Origin: Sphingomicrobium sediminis
Lineage (GTDB): Bacteria; Pseudomonadota; Alphaproteobacteria; Sphingomonadales; Sphingomonadaceae
NCBI RefSeq assembly: GCF_023805295.1
Contig: NZ_JAMSHT010000001.1
Coordinates: 2,243,001 to 2,307,000 of the forward strand
Length of the DNA: 64,000 nucleotides
Reading direction: 5' to 3'
Shown: positions 16,852 through 24,699 of the stretch, in pieces
Layout: the number at the start of each line of letters is the position of its first letter
How positions within the stretch are numbered: position 1 is the stretch's first letter
Position numbers and translations under genes: made by a program
Notes under the pieces: generated by a model
Databases searched by the model: none
What the model saw: only the letters and a program-made list of their open reading frames with translations
What the model was told of the DNA's origin: nothing

Positions 16852-17550
16852 ATGAAAGCGGGGTTGCCCTCCATCGCGACCGTCTCGTCGCTCGCGCTGC
16901 TGCTTGGCGGCTGCGCGCTCATGCGCGATATCGGCATCATCGACGAACCGCCGCCGCCCGAAGAGCCTGTGGTGGTGATGGTCCAGCAACCCGAACCCGA
17001 TCCAGATGCGGAATGGCAGAGCTTTGCCGCGCCCGCCGATTTGGATCGTCTCGAACGGCTGGACGAGGCATGGGCCGAGGGGCTTGCGGCCACGCAAGCG
17101 GCCGGCTTCGATAGGGCAGTCGAAGAAGAAGGCGTGCTGCTTGAAGCCGATGCGGGCCTCGAGCGCTCCGATCCGACGCCGGGCAGCTATCGGTGCCGCC
17201 TCGTGAAACTCGGGGCTGCGGAGAATGGCGATCCTGCCTTCATCGCCTACCAGCCCTTCTTCTGTTACGTGCAGATCGAGGGCGACATCTTCACAATCGT
17301 GAAGCAGACCGGAAGCCAGCGCCCCGCAGGCCGCCTGTGGGAAGCGACCGGCGACCGCTACATCTTCCTCGGCAGCCTCGCCCTCGGCAACGAGCGCGAG
17401 CCGCTGGCTTATGGCGACGACCCCTCGCGCGACATGGCGGGTGTATGGGAACGGGTCGGCCCGTTCCGCTGGCGTCTCGTCATCCCCTATCCGCGCAATG
17501 GCGGCATCCTCGACGTGTTCGAACTCTTGCCGACCGACCCGCAGCCCTAG
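16852..17550 (+). CDS. DUF4893 lipoprotein
   Basis: A 232-residue protein starting MKAGLPSIATVSSLALLLGGC, a lipoprotein signal peptide with the lipobox LGGC at residues 19-22. A proline-rich linker (DEPPPPEEPVVV) follows, then a DUF4893 domain with paired cysteines (GSYRCRLVKLG, AYQPFFCYVQIEG) and a C-terminal FRWRLVIPYPRNGGILDVFE. It should be anchored in a membrane facing the periplasm. An in-frame start at 16753 would bury the signal peptide, so I prefer 16852. Function unknown. Confidence 0.8.
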   Translation: MKAGLPSIATVSSLALLLGGCALMRDIGIIDEPPPPEEPVVVMVQQPEPDPDAEWQSFAAPADLDRLERLDEAWAEGLAATQAAGFDRAVEEEGVLLEADAGLERSDPTPGSYRCRLVKLGAAENGDPAFIAYQPFFCYVQIEGDIFTIVKQTGSQRPAGRLWEATGDRYIFLGSLALGNEREPLAYGDDPSRDMAGVWERVGPFRWRLVIPYPRNGGILDVFELLPTDPQP

Positions 17551-17560
17551 ATAAGGGGGC

Positions 17561-17911
17561 ATGAGCCTCGATGATCCCGAAGAAGTGCGCGCCCACCTGG
17601 TCGGTGCGGCCAGTGCAGGGACCCCGCTCACCTATTCCGAAATTCTGAGCCATCTCGGCTATCGCTTCAGCCGCCCCAAGATGCGCCAGCTCTGCGTGAC
17701 GCTGGGCGAGGTCGATGCGCGGGCGCGGGCCAAGGACGAACCGGAGCTTGCGGTATTGGTGGTGCGTGCCTCGGACGGATTGCCGGGGCAGGGCTGGTGG
17801 GTCGGGGAGCAGAAGGGCGACTATCAGGGACCGTGGGAAGGGCCGCGCGCCAAGGCATTGATCGAGCGATTACAACAACAAGCCTTCGACTATTGGGCCA
17901 AGCACGGCTAA
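17561..17911 (+). CDS. Conserved small protein of unknown function
   Basis: A 116-residue soluble protein without membrane segments (MSLDDPEEVRAHLVGAASAG; SGLPGQ-like turn in ASDGLPGQGWWVGEQKGDYQ). It starts 10 bases after the lipoprotein gene and ends 10 bases before the rluA-type gene, and codon use looks like its neighbours, so it is a real gene in the same operon. I do not recognise a domain; the central part with a helix-turn-like TPLTYSEILSHLGYRFSR could be a nucleic-acid-binding unit, but that is only an impression. Confidence 0.65.
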   Translation: MSLDDPEEVRAHLVGAASAGTPLTYSEILSHLGYRFSRPKMRQLCVTLGEVDARARAKDEPELAVLVVRASDGLPGQGWWVGEQKGDYQGPWEGPRAKALIERLQQQAFDYWAKHG

Positions 17912-17921
17912 GGGGCGGCGC

Positions 17922-19118
17922 ATGAGTGATGATGTACGCACCTTCAAAGTCGCCGAGGACGATGACGGCATCCGGCTGGATCGCTGGTTCAGGCGGCACA
18001 TGCCCGACACCGCCTTCGGTGTGATCGCCAAATGGGCGCGCACGGGGCAGTTGCGTGTCGATGGCGGCCGCGCGACGCCCGGCGACCGGATCGAGGCGGG
18101 TCAGGAAATCCGCGTCCCGCCCGACAGCGACAAGGCGCCTGCGCCCAAGCCCAAGAAGAAAGTCGAGCTGAGCGCGGACGAAACAGAATTTGTCCAGTCG
18201 ATGGTCATTGAAAAGACCAAGGACGCCTTCATCCTCAACAAGCCGCCCGGCCTCGCCACGCAGGGCGGGACCAAGACGACCCAGCATCTCGACCGGCTGC
18301 TCAACGGCCTCGACGAGGATGACAAGGGCAAACCCAAGCTGGTCCACCGCCTCGACAAGGATACGAGCGGTGTCCTGCTGGTCGCGCGTTCGGCTAGCGC
18401 TGCCGCGCATTTCTCGCGGGCCTTTTCGGGTCGCACCGCGAAGAAAGTCTATTGGGCCATCGTCACCGGCATTCCCGAAGTGGCCGGCGGCGAAGGCATG
18501 ATCGACCTGCCGCTCGCCAAACAGCCGGGCACGGGCGGCGAGAAGATGCATGTCGACGAGGAAGAGGGCCTGCCCGCGCGCACCCGCATCCGCGTCATCG
18601 ACCGCGCCGGGACGCGCGCTGCCTTCGTCGAATTGCAACCGCTGACGGGCCGCACGCACCAGCTGCGCGCGCACATGGCTGCGGTCGGGCACCCGATTGT
18701 CGGCGATGCCAAATATGGTGGTGCGGACGCGATGCTGACGGGCGGGATCAGCCGCAAGCTGCACCTGCATGCGCGCCGCCTGCGCATCGATGCGCCCGGC
18801 GGCAAGACGCTGGATCGCCAGGCCGACTTGCCCGACCATTTCGCCGAAAGCCTCGACAGCCTCGGTTTCTCGGCGCGTGACGGCGACAATTTGCCGCTGA
18901 CGCCGGCCGATCCGGGCATGAGCCTCGAAGCCAAGATCCGACGCAAGAAGAACAAGCAGAAGGACTTCAAGAAGGCCCGCAAGACTGATCGTCATGCGCG
19001 AGGCTCGAGGGGTTCGCAGCGCATGAAACGGCCGACACGCGGCAAGGGCGGACCCAAGAAAGGGCCGTATCGTGGCGGAGGAAAGCCCGGCGGCAAGCCG
19101 AAGGGACGCGGTCGGTGA
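17922..19118 (+). CDS. RluA-family pseudouridine synthase with basic C-terminal extension
   Basis: A 398-residue RNA pseudouridine synthase. An S4 RNA-binding domain at about 12-62 (DGIRLDRWFRRHMPDTAFGV) precedes the catalytic domain with motif I HRLDKDTSGVLL, whose aspartate is the nucleophile, and the RTHQLRAHM motif. The protein is longer than RluC/RluD because of a lysine/arginine/glycine-rich tail of about 60 residues (KKNKQKDFKKARKTDRHARG onwards), which probably binds RNA or ribosomes. The target uridine (RluC- or RluD-type in 23S rRNA) cannot be told apart here. Its stop overlaps the GTG start of the HAD gene. Confidence 0.92.
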   Translation: MSDDVRTFKVAEDDDGIRLDRWFRRHMPDTAFGVIAKWARTGQLRVDGGRATPGDRIEAGQEIRVPPDSDKAPAPKPKKKVELSADETEFVQSMVIEKTKDAFILNKPPGLATQGGTKTTQHLDRLLNGLDEDDKGKPKLVHRLDKDTSGVLLVARSASAAAHFSRAFSGRTAKKVYWAIVTGIPEVAGGEGMIDLPLAKQPGTGGEKMHVDEEEGLPARTRIRVIDRAGTRAAFVELQPLTGRTHQLRAHMAAVGHPIVGDAKYGGADAMLTGGISRKLHLHARRLRIDAPGGKTLDRQADLPDHFAESLDSLGFSARDGDNLPLTPADPGMSLEAKIRRKKNKQKDFKKARKTDRHARGSRGSQRMKRPTRGKGGPKKGPYRGGGKPGGKPKGRGR

Positions 19119-19780
19119 GCAAGCTCGCCATTTTCGATTGCGACGGGACGTTGGTCGACAGCGGTTCGACCATTCACAGCGCGCTCGACAGCGCGCTTCG
19201 CCATCACGGCTTTTGCTGTCCCCCGCGCGAGGAAGCCCAGAAGGTCATCGGCCTTTCGCTGGTCGAGGCAATGCGGACGCTGGTGCCAGAGGGCAATCAC
19301 GAGGCGATGGCCGAAACCTACAAGCAGGCCTTCGTCGAATTGCGCCAGTCGGGCGCAGCCATCGAAGATCCCTATGAGGGCATCACCGACTTACTGAAGA
19401 GTTTCGAGAATGCTGGCTGGATGCTGGCGGTGGCGACGGGCAAGTCGATGCGCGGGCTCGATCACATTCTCGAGACCCATGATTGGCGCGGTCATTTCAT
19501 TAGCCTGCAGACGGCCGACGGACATCCGTCAAAGCCCAATCCCTCGATGATCAACAGCGCGGTTGCCGAAGCCGGGGCCGATCCGATGCAGACCGTCATG
19601 ATCGGCGATACCTCGCACGACATGCGCATGGCCCGGAATGCGGGCGTCGGCGCGATCGGCGTGATCTGGGGCTATCATGAGCCCGACGAATTGAAGGAAG
19701 GCGGCGCCCATGCGCTGGCCGGTCGCGCGAGCGACGTCCTGACGCTCAGCGAGGCCTGGCGACAGGGGGCATGGCAATGA
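19115..19780 (+). CDS. HAD-superfamily phosphatase (phosphoglycolate phosphatase-like)
   Basis: A 221-residue HAD hydrolase. Motif I is IFDCDGTLVDSG with both aspartates, motif II is VATGKS, and motif IV is MIGDTSHDMRMARNAG. An alpha-helical cap of subclass I lies at about 17-85. The start is GTG at 19115, whose TGA overlaps the stop of the pseudouridine synthase. The substrate is not identifiable; family members act on phosphoglycolate, pyrophosphate or sugar phosphates. Confidence 0.88.
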   Translation: MSKLAIFDCDGTLVDSGSTIHSALDSALRHHGFCCPPREEAQKVIGLSLVEAMRTLVPEGNHEAMAETYKQAFVELRQSGAAIEDPYEGITDLLKSFENAGWMLAVATGKSMRGLDHILETHDWRGHFISLQTADGHPSKPNPSMINSAVAEAGADPMQTVMIGDTSHDMRMARNAGVGAIGVIWGYHEPDELKEGGAHALAGRASDVLTLSEAWRQGAWQ

Positions 19781-20001
19781 CGCCGGAGGAAGACGAGCGC
19801 CTGTGGAAACGCCGTTTCGAGGCGTTTGCGCTGGTCCGGCTACTTGGCCTGATCCTGACCTTCGGCGGCATGGTCGTCGCGCTCAAGAATCCGTGGGGAC
19901 CTGAATATCCGGCGATCGGGGCGGTGATCGGGGTTTTTGGGATTGCGGTGCTGCTGGGCGGACCCAAATTGCTCAAGAGAAAGTGGGACAAAGAGGCATG
20001 A
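19777..20001 (+). CDS. Small two-helix membrane protein
   Basis: A 74-residue protein with two hydrophobic segments (ALVRLLGLILTFGGMVVAL and AIGAVIGVFGIAVLLGG) and charged ends. The ATG at 19777 forms an ATGA overlap with the HAD stop and has AGGGGGC seven bases upstream; the ATG at 19771 would be too close to that site. Its stop overlaps the ATP12 start. The position just before an ATP synthase assembly factor is suggestive, but I do not recognise the family. Confidence 0.75.
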   Translation: MTPEEDERLWKRRFEAFALVRLLGLILTFGGMVVALKNPWGPEYPAIGAVIGVFGIAVLLGGPKLLKRKWDKEA

Positions 20002-20687
20002 AGCGCTTCTGGACGGACGTCGCCGTCGTCGAACTGGACGGCGGCTACGGTATCGAGCTGGACGGCCGCAGCCTCAAGACGCCGGCGCGCAAGGACCTCG
20101 TGCTGCCGAGCGAGACGCTGGCGCGCGAAATTTCGGGCGAATGGGAAGCAGTGGGCGAGAAGATCGATCCTGCGGCGATGCCGATGACCGGGCTCGCCAA
20201 TGCCGCCATCGACCGGGTCGAACTCGCCAAAGAGGCGTTCGCCTCGGAATTGGCGGCCTTCGCCGAAACCGAATTGTGCTGCTACCGCGCCGAACATCCC
20301 GACAGCCTCGTTGCCAAGCAGGCGGCAGCTTGGGACCCGTTGCTCGACTGGGCGTCGAACCATTACGGCATCGAATTCGAGAAGACGGCGGGCATCATTC
20401 ACGTCGCGCAGCCCGAGGCGACGCTGACCAAGCTGCGCGATGAAGTTCTCGGCGAAGACGCGTTCACACTCGCCGGGCTGTCGCCCTTGGTGCGCAATGG
20501 CGGGTCGCTAATCGCGGCGCTGGCGGTACGGCACGGTGCTGTCGAAGCGAACAAGGCATGGGATGCGGTCGAGGTCGACCGGCTTCATCAGATCGAGGAA
20601 TGGGGTGAAGACGCCGAAGCGGAGAAAGCGGCAGAATCGCGGCGCGGCGATTTCCTTGCCGGCGCGCGCTTCCTCAGCCTGCTTTAA
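19998..20687 (+). CDS. ATP12-family F1 ATPase assembly chaperone
   Basis: A 229-residue protein of the ATP12 family, which binds the F1 alpha subunit during ATP synthase assembly in mitochondria and Alphaproteobacteria. Typical features are KRFWTDVAVVELDGGYGIEL, the DGRSLKTPARKDLVLPSE stretch and ELCCYRAEHP. The ATG at 19998 overlaps the preceding stop (ATGA); an ATG at 19983 in the same frame is less likely. It shares the stop TTAA with gmk on the other strand. Confidence 0.9.
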   Translation: MKRFWTDVAVVELDGGYGIELDGRSLKTPARKDLVLPSETLAREISGEWEAVGEKIDPAAMPMTGLANAAIDRVELAKEAFASELAAFAETELCCYRAEHPDSLVAKQAAAWDPLLDWASNHYGIEFEKTAGIIHVAQPEATLTKLRDEVLGEDAFTLAGLSPLVRNGGSLIAALAVRHGAVEANKAWDAVEVDRLHQIEEWGEDAEAEKAAESRRGDFLAGARFLSLL

Positions 20688-21328
20688 TCGTTAGGGCGCT
20701 CGACCAGCTTGCGGGCGAGGTCGGCGACATAGGGGCGGCGATGCTTGCGCAGCCGCTCGGCCGCGATGATGGCGTGCACCTTGGCAAGGCACTCGTTCAC
20801 ATCGTCATTGACCAGCACATAGTCATATTCGTTCCAGTGGACGATCTCGCCCGAGGCTCGGCGCATGCGCCCTTCGATCACCTCTTCGCTGTCGGTCTTG
20901 CGATCGCGCAAGCGGCGCTCGAGCTCGCGCATCGAGGGCGGCAGGATGAAGATGGAAACAAGGTCGTTGCCGAAGGCGGTTTCGAGCTGCTGCGTACCCT
21001 GCCAGTCAATGTCGAACAGGATGTCACGGCCGTCCTTCAGTGCCTGCTTGATCGGCTCCTTGGGGCTGCCGTAGCGATGGTCGAAGACATAGGCCCATTC
21101 GGCAAACTCGCCTTCCTCGACCATCTGCGTGAACGTGTCGTCGCTGACGAAATAATAGTGGACGCCTTCTTCCTCCCCCGGGCGCGGCTCGCGGGTCGTC
21201 GCACTCACGGACATGGTGATCGTGGGGTCGGCAGCCATCAGCATGCGCGAGATCGTCGTCTTGCCCGCACCCGAAGGGCTGGAGAGCACGATGAGGAGGC
21301 CGCGGCGCTGGTCGGGTCGAAGTTCCAT
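20684..21328 (-). CDS. gmk: Guanylate kinase
   Basis: Guanylate kinase phosphorylates GMP to GDP with ATP. The 214-residue protein has the P-loop SSPSGAGKTT at about 15-24, the GMP-binding SATTREPRPGEEEGVHYYFV and the lid segment ELERRLRDRKTDSEEVIEGR. The ATG at 21328 (MELRPDQRRGLLIVLSSPSG) fits the family; a start at 21385 would add 19 residues. It faces ATP12 tail to tail and is divergent from the phasin gene. Confidence 0.95.
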   Translation of the reverse strand: MELRPDQRRGLLIVLSSPSGAGKTTISRMLMAADPTITMSVSATTREPRPGEEEGVHYYFVSDDTFTQMVEEGEFAEWAYVFDHRYGSPKEPIKQALKDGRDILFDIDWQGTQQLETAFGNDLVSIFILPPSMRELERRLRDRKTDSEEVIEGRMRRASGEIVHWNEYDYVLVNDDVNECLAKVHAIIAAERLRKHRRPYVADLARKLVERPND

Positions 21329-21400
21329 CGCGAAGCCATGGCCAGCTAGCACCCCGTTCGTCAACCCGTACGACGAGCCGTGCACGAGCCAAGCTCGCTG

Positions 21401-21461
21401 TTTGTGCAGCGCACAAAAGTCCTTGCATATTGTTGCAGCGCACTATATATTGCAGTGCAAC
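21401..21461. promoter_or_regulatory. Phasin promoter with three TGC/GCA palindromes
   Basis: A candidate promoter TTGCAT (21423-21428), 17-base spacer, TATATT (21446-21451) precedes the phasin gene. Around it are TTTGTGC-AGC-GCACAAA at 21401-21417 (perfect 7-3-7 dyad), GTTGCAGCGCAC at 21432-21443 between the -35 and -10 boxes, and TTGCA-G-TGCAA at 21450-21460 just at the expected transcription start. GTTGCA at 21432 and TGCAAC at 21456 also form a wider inverted repeat. A repressor bound here would block RNA polymerase. PhaR is the obvious candidate. Confidence 0.55.
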
Positions 21462-21488
21462 AGAGAGTGAGAAAGGGTGTACGTTTTT

Positions 21489-22259
21489 ATGGCCGACAAA
21501 GCGAAGAGCGAGAAAGCCAAGAAGGCGCCCGTCAAGAAGGCCGATGCTCCGGCGGAGAAACCCGTCGTTGCTGCAGCTGCGAAGGTGGAGGCCAAAGCAG
21601 TCGAGGTCAAGGCAGCGCCTGAAAAGGTCGAAGTGAAGAGTGAGAAGGCCGCGCCGGCCAAGAAACCGGCCCCGAAGGCCAAGAAAGTGAAAAAGGTCGC
21701 GGCCAAGAAGGCAGCGCCCGTGAAAAAGAAATTGAAGGCTCCGGTCCAGGCCAAGAAAGCCGCGCCGAAGCCTGCCAAGGAAGGAATGTTCAACATGACG
21801 AACGAATGGAACAAGTGGTTTGCCGGTTTCGAAATGCCGCAGGCTGACAAAGTCGAAGAAATGATCGCTGCTGCTGGCAAGCAGGGCGAAGAGTTCATTG
21901 CCAAGGGCAAGCATGCCGGTGAAGAACTCGCCGAAATGACCAAGGCGAACATCGAAGCGATGATCGAAGCCGGCCGCATCTATGCGGGTGGCGCCAAGGA
22001 TCTGGGCACCGAGCTTATCGAAGACGGCCGCAACCAGTTCGACGCCGCGTCGGACAACCTGCGCAAGTTCGCCGAAGCCAAGAACCCGCAAGAGTTCGTC
22101 GCGCTTCAGTCGGAACTTGCCAAGGCACAGTTCGACCAGTTCGTCGCCGAAGGTTCGAAGCTGACCGAAAAGATGGTCAAGCTCGCCGGTGACGTGATGC
22201 AGCCGGTCCAGAACCGCGCCAGCGTCAACGCTGAAAAGGTCAAGGAGCTGATGGCCTAA
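21489..22259 (+). CDS. Phasin with lysine/alanine-rich N-terminal tail
   Basis: A 256-residue phasin. The C-terminal part from about residue 103 (NEWNKWFAGFEMP, then amphipathic helices such as KHAGEELAEMTKANIEAMIE) is a phasin_2 domain that coats PHA granules. The first ~98 residues are built of Ala, Lys, Pro and Val ([20 protein letters not shown]), resembling histone H1-like tails that bind DNA. The ATG at 21489 follows AGAAAGGG at 21469-21476. An internal ATG at 21795, preceded by AAGGAAGGA at 21777-21785, could also start a tail-less 154-residue form. A strong terminator follows the gene. Confidence 0.88.
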   Translation: MADKAKSEKAKKAPVKKADAPAEKPVVAAAAKVEAKAVEVKAAPEKVEVKSEKAAPAKKPAPKAKKVKKVAAKKAAPVKKKLKAPVQAKKAAPKPAKEGMFNMTNEWNKWFAGFEMPQADKVEEMIAAAGKQGEEFIAKGKHAGEELAEMTKANIEAMIEAGRIYAGGAKDLGTELIEDGRNQFDAASDNLRKFAEAKNPQEFVALQSELAKAQFDQFVAEGSKLTEKMVKLAGDVMQPVQNRASVNAEKVKELMA

Positions 22260-22288
22260 GCCATCGTCTCTTTACCGACGAAAAAGCT

Positions 22289-22327
22289 GGGGCCGTCGTC
22301 CTTTTGCGGGACGGCGGCCCCTCTTTT
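22289..22327 (+). terminator. Rho-independent terminator of the phasin gene
   Basis: GGGGCCGTCGTCC pairs with GGGACGGCGGCCCC around a TTTTGC loop (one imperfect position), followed by TCTTTTT. It starts 30 bases after the phasin stop and separates it from clpS. Confidence 0.9.
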
Positions 22328-22400
22328 TGTCCCTCTTTTGGACCGCGATGGAGCGTGAGAGGTTGCAGCGCGTTTTGGGAGTGCCATATCAGGGACCAAG

Positions 22401-22751
22401 ATGACCCAGTTCGAATGGAAAATTACCGCCGGCCCGACCGGCACCGACGATAGCGACACCGATACCGGCGTCGCCGTCCGCACGCGTCCCAAGACCAAGA
22501 AGCCCAGCAATTACAAGGTGCTGATGCTCAACGACGATTACACGCCGATGGAATTCGTCGTCCACGTCCTGCAGCGCTTTTTCAATATGGGCGTGGAAGA
22601 TGCGACTCGCGTCATGCTCCAAGTCCACCAGAATGGCGTCGCCGTGTGCGGCGTGTTTCCCTACGAAGTGGCCGAAACCAAGGTCGTGCAGGTGATGGAT
22701 TGCGCCCGCGAGAACCAGCACCCGCTGCAATGCACGCTGGAAAAGGCCTGA
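22401..22751 (+). CDS. clpS: ATP-dependent Clp protease adaptor ClpS
   Basis: ClpS delivers N-degron substrates to ClpAP. The 116-residue protein has an acidic, flexible N-terminal part (about 1-35) and the ClpS core from [20 protein letters not shown], with the NDDYTPM segment that forms the N-degron pocket and the [20 protein letters not shown] part that contacts ClpA. AGGGACC precedes the ATG at 22401. clpA is not adjacent. Confidence 0.95.
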   Translation: MTQFEWKITAGPTGTDDSDTDTGVAVRTRPKTKKPSNYKVLMLNDDYTPMEFVVHVLQRFFNMGVEDATRVMLQVHQNGVAVCGVFPYEVAETKVVQVMDCARENQHPLQCTLEKA

Positions 22752-22798
22752 ATCCCGACCGCTCGGGCAATTATTTCGGCAGTGCCGTGCACCGCCGC

Positions 22799-23530
22799 AT
22801 GGCCGGTGGTATCGGCCTGACGCTGAGCCGGGCTACGGTTGCCCCCGGCGACCTTCCCGAACATGGCCATGACGAGGCGCATTGCGTCCTCGCCGTGGAT
22901 GCCGGCTACCAGAGCCGTGCCAATGACGACGATCCGGCGGCCTCCAGCTTTGCCGTCTACAATCCGCCCGGAACCGAACATCGCGACCGTTTCGTCGCGA
23001 CGGGCGGGCGCTTCCTTGCCATCGACCTGCCGCTCGACCTCATCGACCAAGAGGGCGTGCCTGCTGCCTTGCCGTCTGGTCGCGGCAAGACGCAGATCAT
23101 GGCGATGATCGGGCCGGCGCTTGAATGGCATGGCCATGCGCCGCTGATGATCGAAGCGCTGGCGCTGGATCTCGTCGCGGCGATCGACCGCCGACATGAA
23201 GCATCGAGCGCGCCCGACTGGTTCGGGCGGGCGAAAGTCGCGCTCGACGAAGCAGCATCGACGCCGGGCGGCGATGTGCGCTTCGCCGCCGCGCGCTGCG
23301 GCGTCCATCCGGTACATTTCGCGCGGGTTTGGCGCCGCGAGACCGGCGAGGCGCCTGCGCGCAGCCTGCTACGGCGACGCGCCTCCATGGCGATGGCGCG
23401 GATGCAGCGCGACCGCGCGCTTGGCGATATCGCGCATGAATGCGGCTTTGCCGACCAGGCGCATATGAGCCGGACCATCCGCAGCCTCGTCGGCACGACC
23501 CCGCGCCGATTGCAGCAGGAATTTTTCTGA
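22799..23530 (+). CDS. AraC-family transcriptional regulator
   Basis: A protein of about 243 residues. The C-terminal AraC DNA-binding domain has two helix-turn-helix units: RFAAARCGVHPVHFARVWRR and LGDIAHECGFADQAHMSRTI, ending in VGTTPRRLQQEFF. The N-terminal part looks like a cupin-type sensor (PGDLPEHGHDEAHCVLAVDAG). The exact start is uncertain: ATG at 22799 is used, GTG at 22787 is possible, and no clear ribosome binding site is seen. It lies 47 bases after clpS and 69 bases before the serine hydrolase gene, which may be its target. Confidence 0.82.
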   Translation: MAGGIGLTLSRATVAPGDLPEHGHDEAHCVLAVDAGYQSRANDDDPAASSFAVYNPPGTEHRDRFVATGGRFLAIDLPLDLIDQEGVPAALPSGRGKTQIMAMIGPALEWHGHAPLMIEALALDLVAAIDRRHEASSAPDWFGRAKVALDEAASTPGGDVRFAAARCGVHPVHFARVWRRETGEAPARSLLRRRASMAMARMQRDRALGDIAHECGFADQAHMSRTIRSLVGTTPRRLQQEFF

Positions 23531-23599
23531 ACGAGGTTGCGAATATTCAAGACGTAAGCGTATTGGTCAAATAATACAGCTCGCCAAAGGAGACTGTTG

Positions 23600-24652
23600 A
23601 TGACCAAATTGCATGTACCCGTTTCGCTGGCGATCGCGCTGGCCGCCATTCCCGCCCCCGTTACCGCCCAGCCCGTCGATTTCGCTGCAGTCGATGCGTC
23701 GATCGAGGCGGGCGACTTCGAACAAGTGACGAGTGTCGTTATCTGGCAGGACGGCGAGATCCTGCACGAGGCCTATTATGCCGGCGATGCCGAGACGCGG
23801 CGCAACACGCGTTCGGCCACCAAGACGGTGACGGCCATGCTGGTCGGCGCGGCGATTGGCGAGGGGCATCTCGATAGTGTCGCCCAACCGCTCTTCCCCT
23901 TCTTCGCCGACCGTGGCCCCAACCTCTATCCCGACCCCCGCAAGCAGGCCGCCCCGATCGAGGATTTCCTCACCATGTCGAGCCTCCTCGAATGCAATGA
24001 CGAGAACCAGTTTTCGCGCGGCAATGAGGAGAAGATGTATCTCATCGAGGATTGGGCGGGTTTCGCGCTCGACCTGCCGGTGCGCGGCTTTCCGGCTTGG
24101 GAACCCAAGCCCGGGGATCGCCCCTATGGCCGGGCCTTTTCCTATTGCACGGCAGGGGTGACGCTGACCGGCGCCATGCTCGAGCGGGCGACCGGCGAGA
24201 GCCTGCCCGATTTCGCACGCCGCACGCTCCATGAACCGCTCGGCATTGCCGAACCCGAATGGCAATTTGCGCCGCTGGGCTTCGCGCAGGGTGGGGGAGG
24301 GGCCGGCTATCGCAGCCGCGACCTCCTGCAATTCGGGCGGCTGTTGCTCGGCAAGGGCGAGGTGGATGGCGTGCGCGTCCTGCCTGCCGATTATGCCGAA
24401 GCGATGGTGACGCCCAAGGCGCAGGTCATGCCCGGCTTCGACTATGGCTACCTCACCTGGCTGCCGACCTTCGAGGTCGCGGGCGAACAGGTACCGACCT
24501 ATGCGATGAACGGCGCGGGCGGCAATCGCGTCACCGTGGTGCCCGGGCGCAATGCGGTGATCGTCATCACGACCGAGAATTTCAACGTTCGCCAGCCGCA
24601 TGCCATCACCGACCGGCTGCTGACCGAGCATCTCATGCCATTGCTCGACTAG
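23600..24652 (+). CDS. Exported serine hydrolase of the class C beta-lactamase family
   Basis: A 350-residue protein with a signal peptide (about 1-24, ending ...APVTAQ). The active-site SxxK motif is SATK in [14 protein letters not shown]. The position of the Tyr-x-Asn motif is filled by FSYCTAG, so the tyrosine is present but the asparagine is not. A closing [14 protein letters not shown] resembles the K/H-x-G strand, here with GAGGN. The missing Asn argues for an esterase or peptidase and not a true beta-lactamase. AAAGGAGA at 23586-23593 supports the ATG at 23600 over the TTG at 23597. Confidence 0.85.
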   Translation: MTKLHVPVSLAIALAAIPAPVTAQPVDFAAVDASIEAGDFEQVTSVVIWQDGEILHEAYYAGDAETRRNTRSATKTVTAMLVGAAIGEGHLDSVAQPLFPFFADRGPNLYPDPRKQAAPIEDFLTMSSLLECNDENQFSRGNEEKMYLIEDWAGFALDLPVRGFPAWEPKPGDRPYGRAFSYCTAGVTLTGAMLERATGESLPDFARRTLHEPLGIAEPEWQFAPLGFAQGGGGAGYRSRDLLQFGRLLLGKGEVDGVRVLPADYAEAMVTPKAQVMPGFDYGYLTWLPTFEVAGEQVPTYAMNGAGGNRVTVVPGRNAVIVITTENFNVRQPHAITDRLLTEHLMPLLD

Positions 24653-24670
24653 GTCCCGCGCCCTTGTGTT

Positions 24671-24697
24671 CCCCGCCATCCGCTTTATGGCGGGGAG
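24671..24697 (+). promoter_or_regulatory. Hairpin covering the murA ribosome binding site
   Basis: CCCCGCCAT at 24671-24679 pairs perfectly with ATGGCGGGG at 24687-24695 around a 7-base loop. The only purine-rich ribosome binding site for murA (GGGGAG, 24692-24697) lies in the 3' arm, three to eight bases before the ATG at 24700. There is no T-run, so it is not a terminator. The arrangement would lower translation unless the stem is opened. Confidence 0.55.
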
Positions 24698-24699
24698 CC

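Noticed and set aside
24259..24699. N-terminal extension of MurA
   Set aside because: The frame is open upstream but overlaps the serine hydrolase gene and encodes an Arg/Gly-rich sequence unlike MurA; the family N-terminus begins at 24700.
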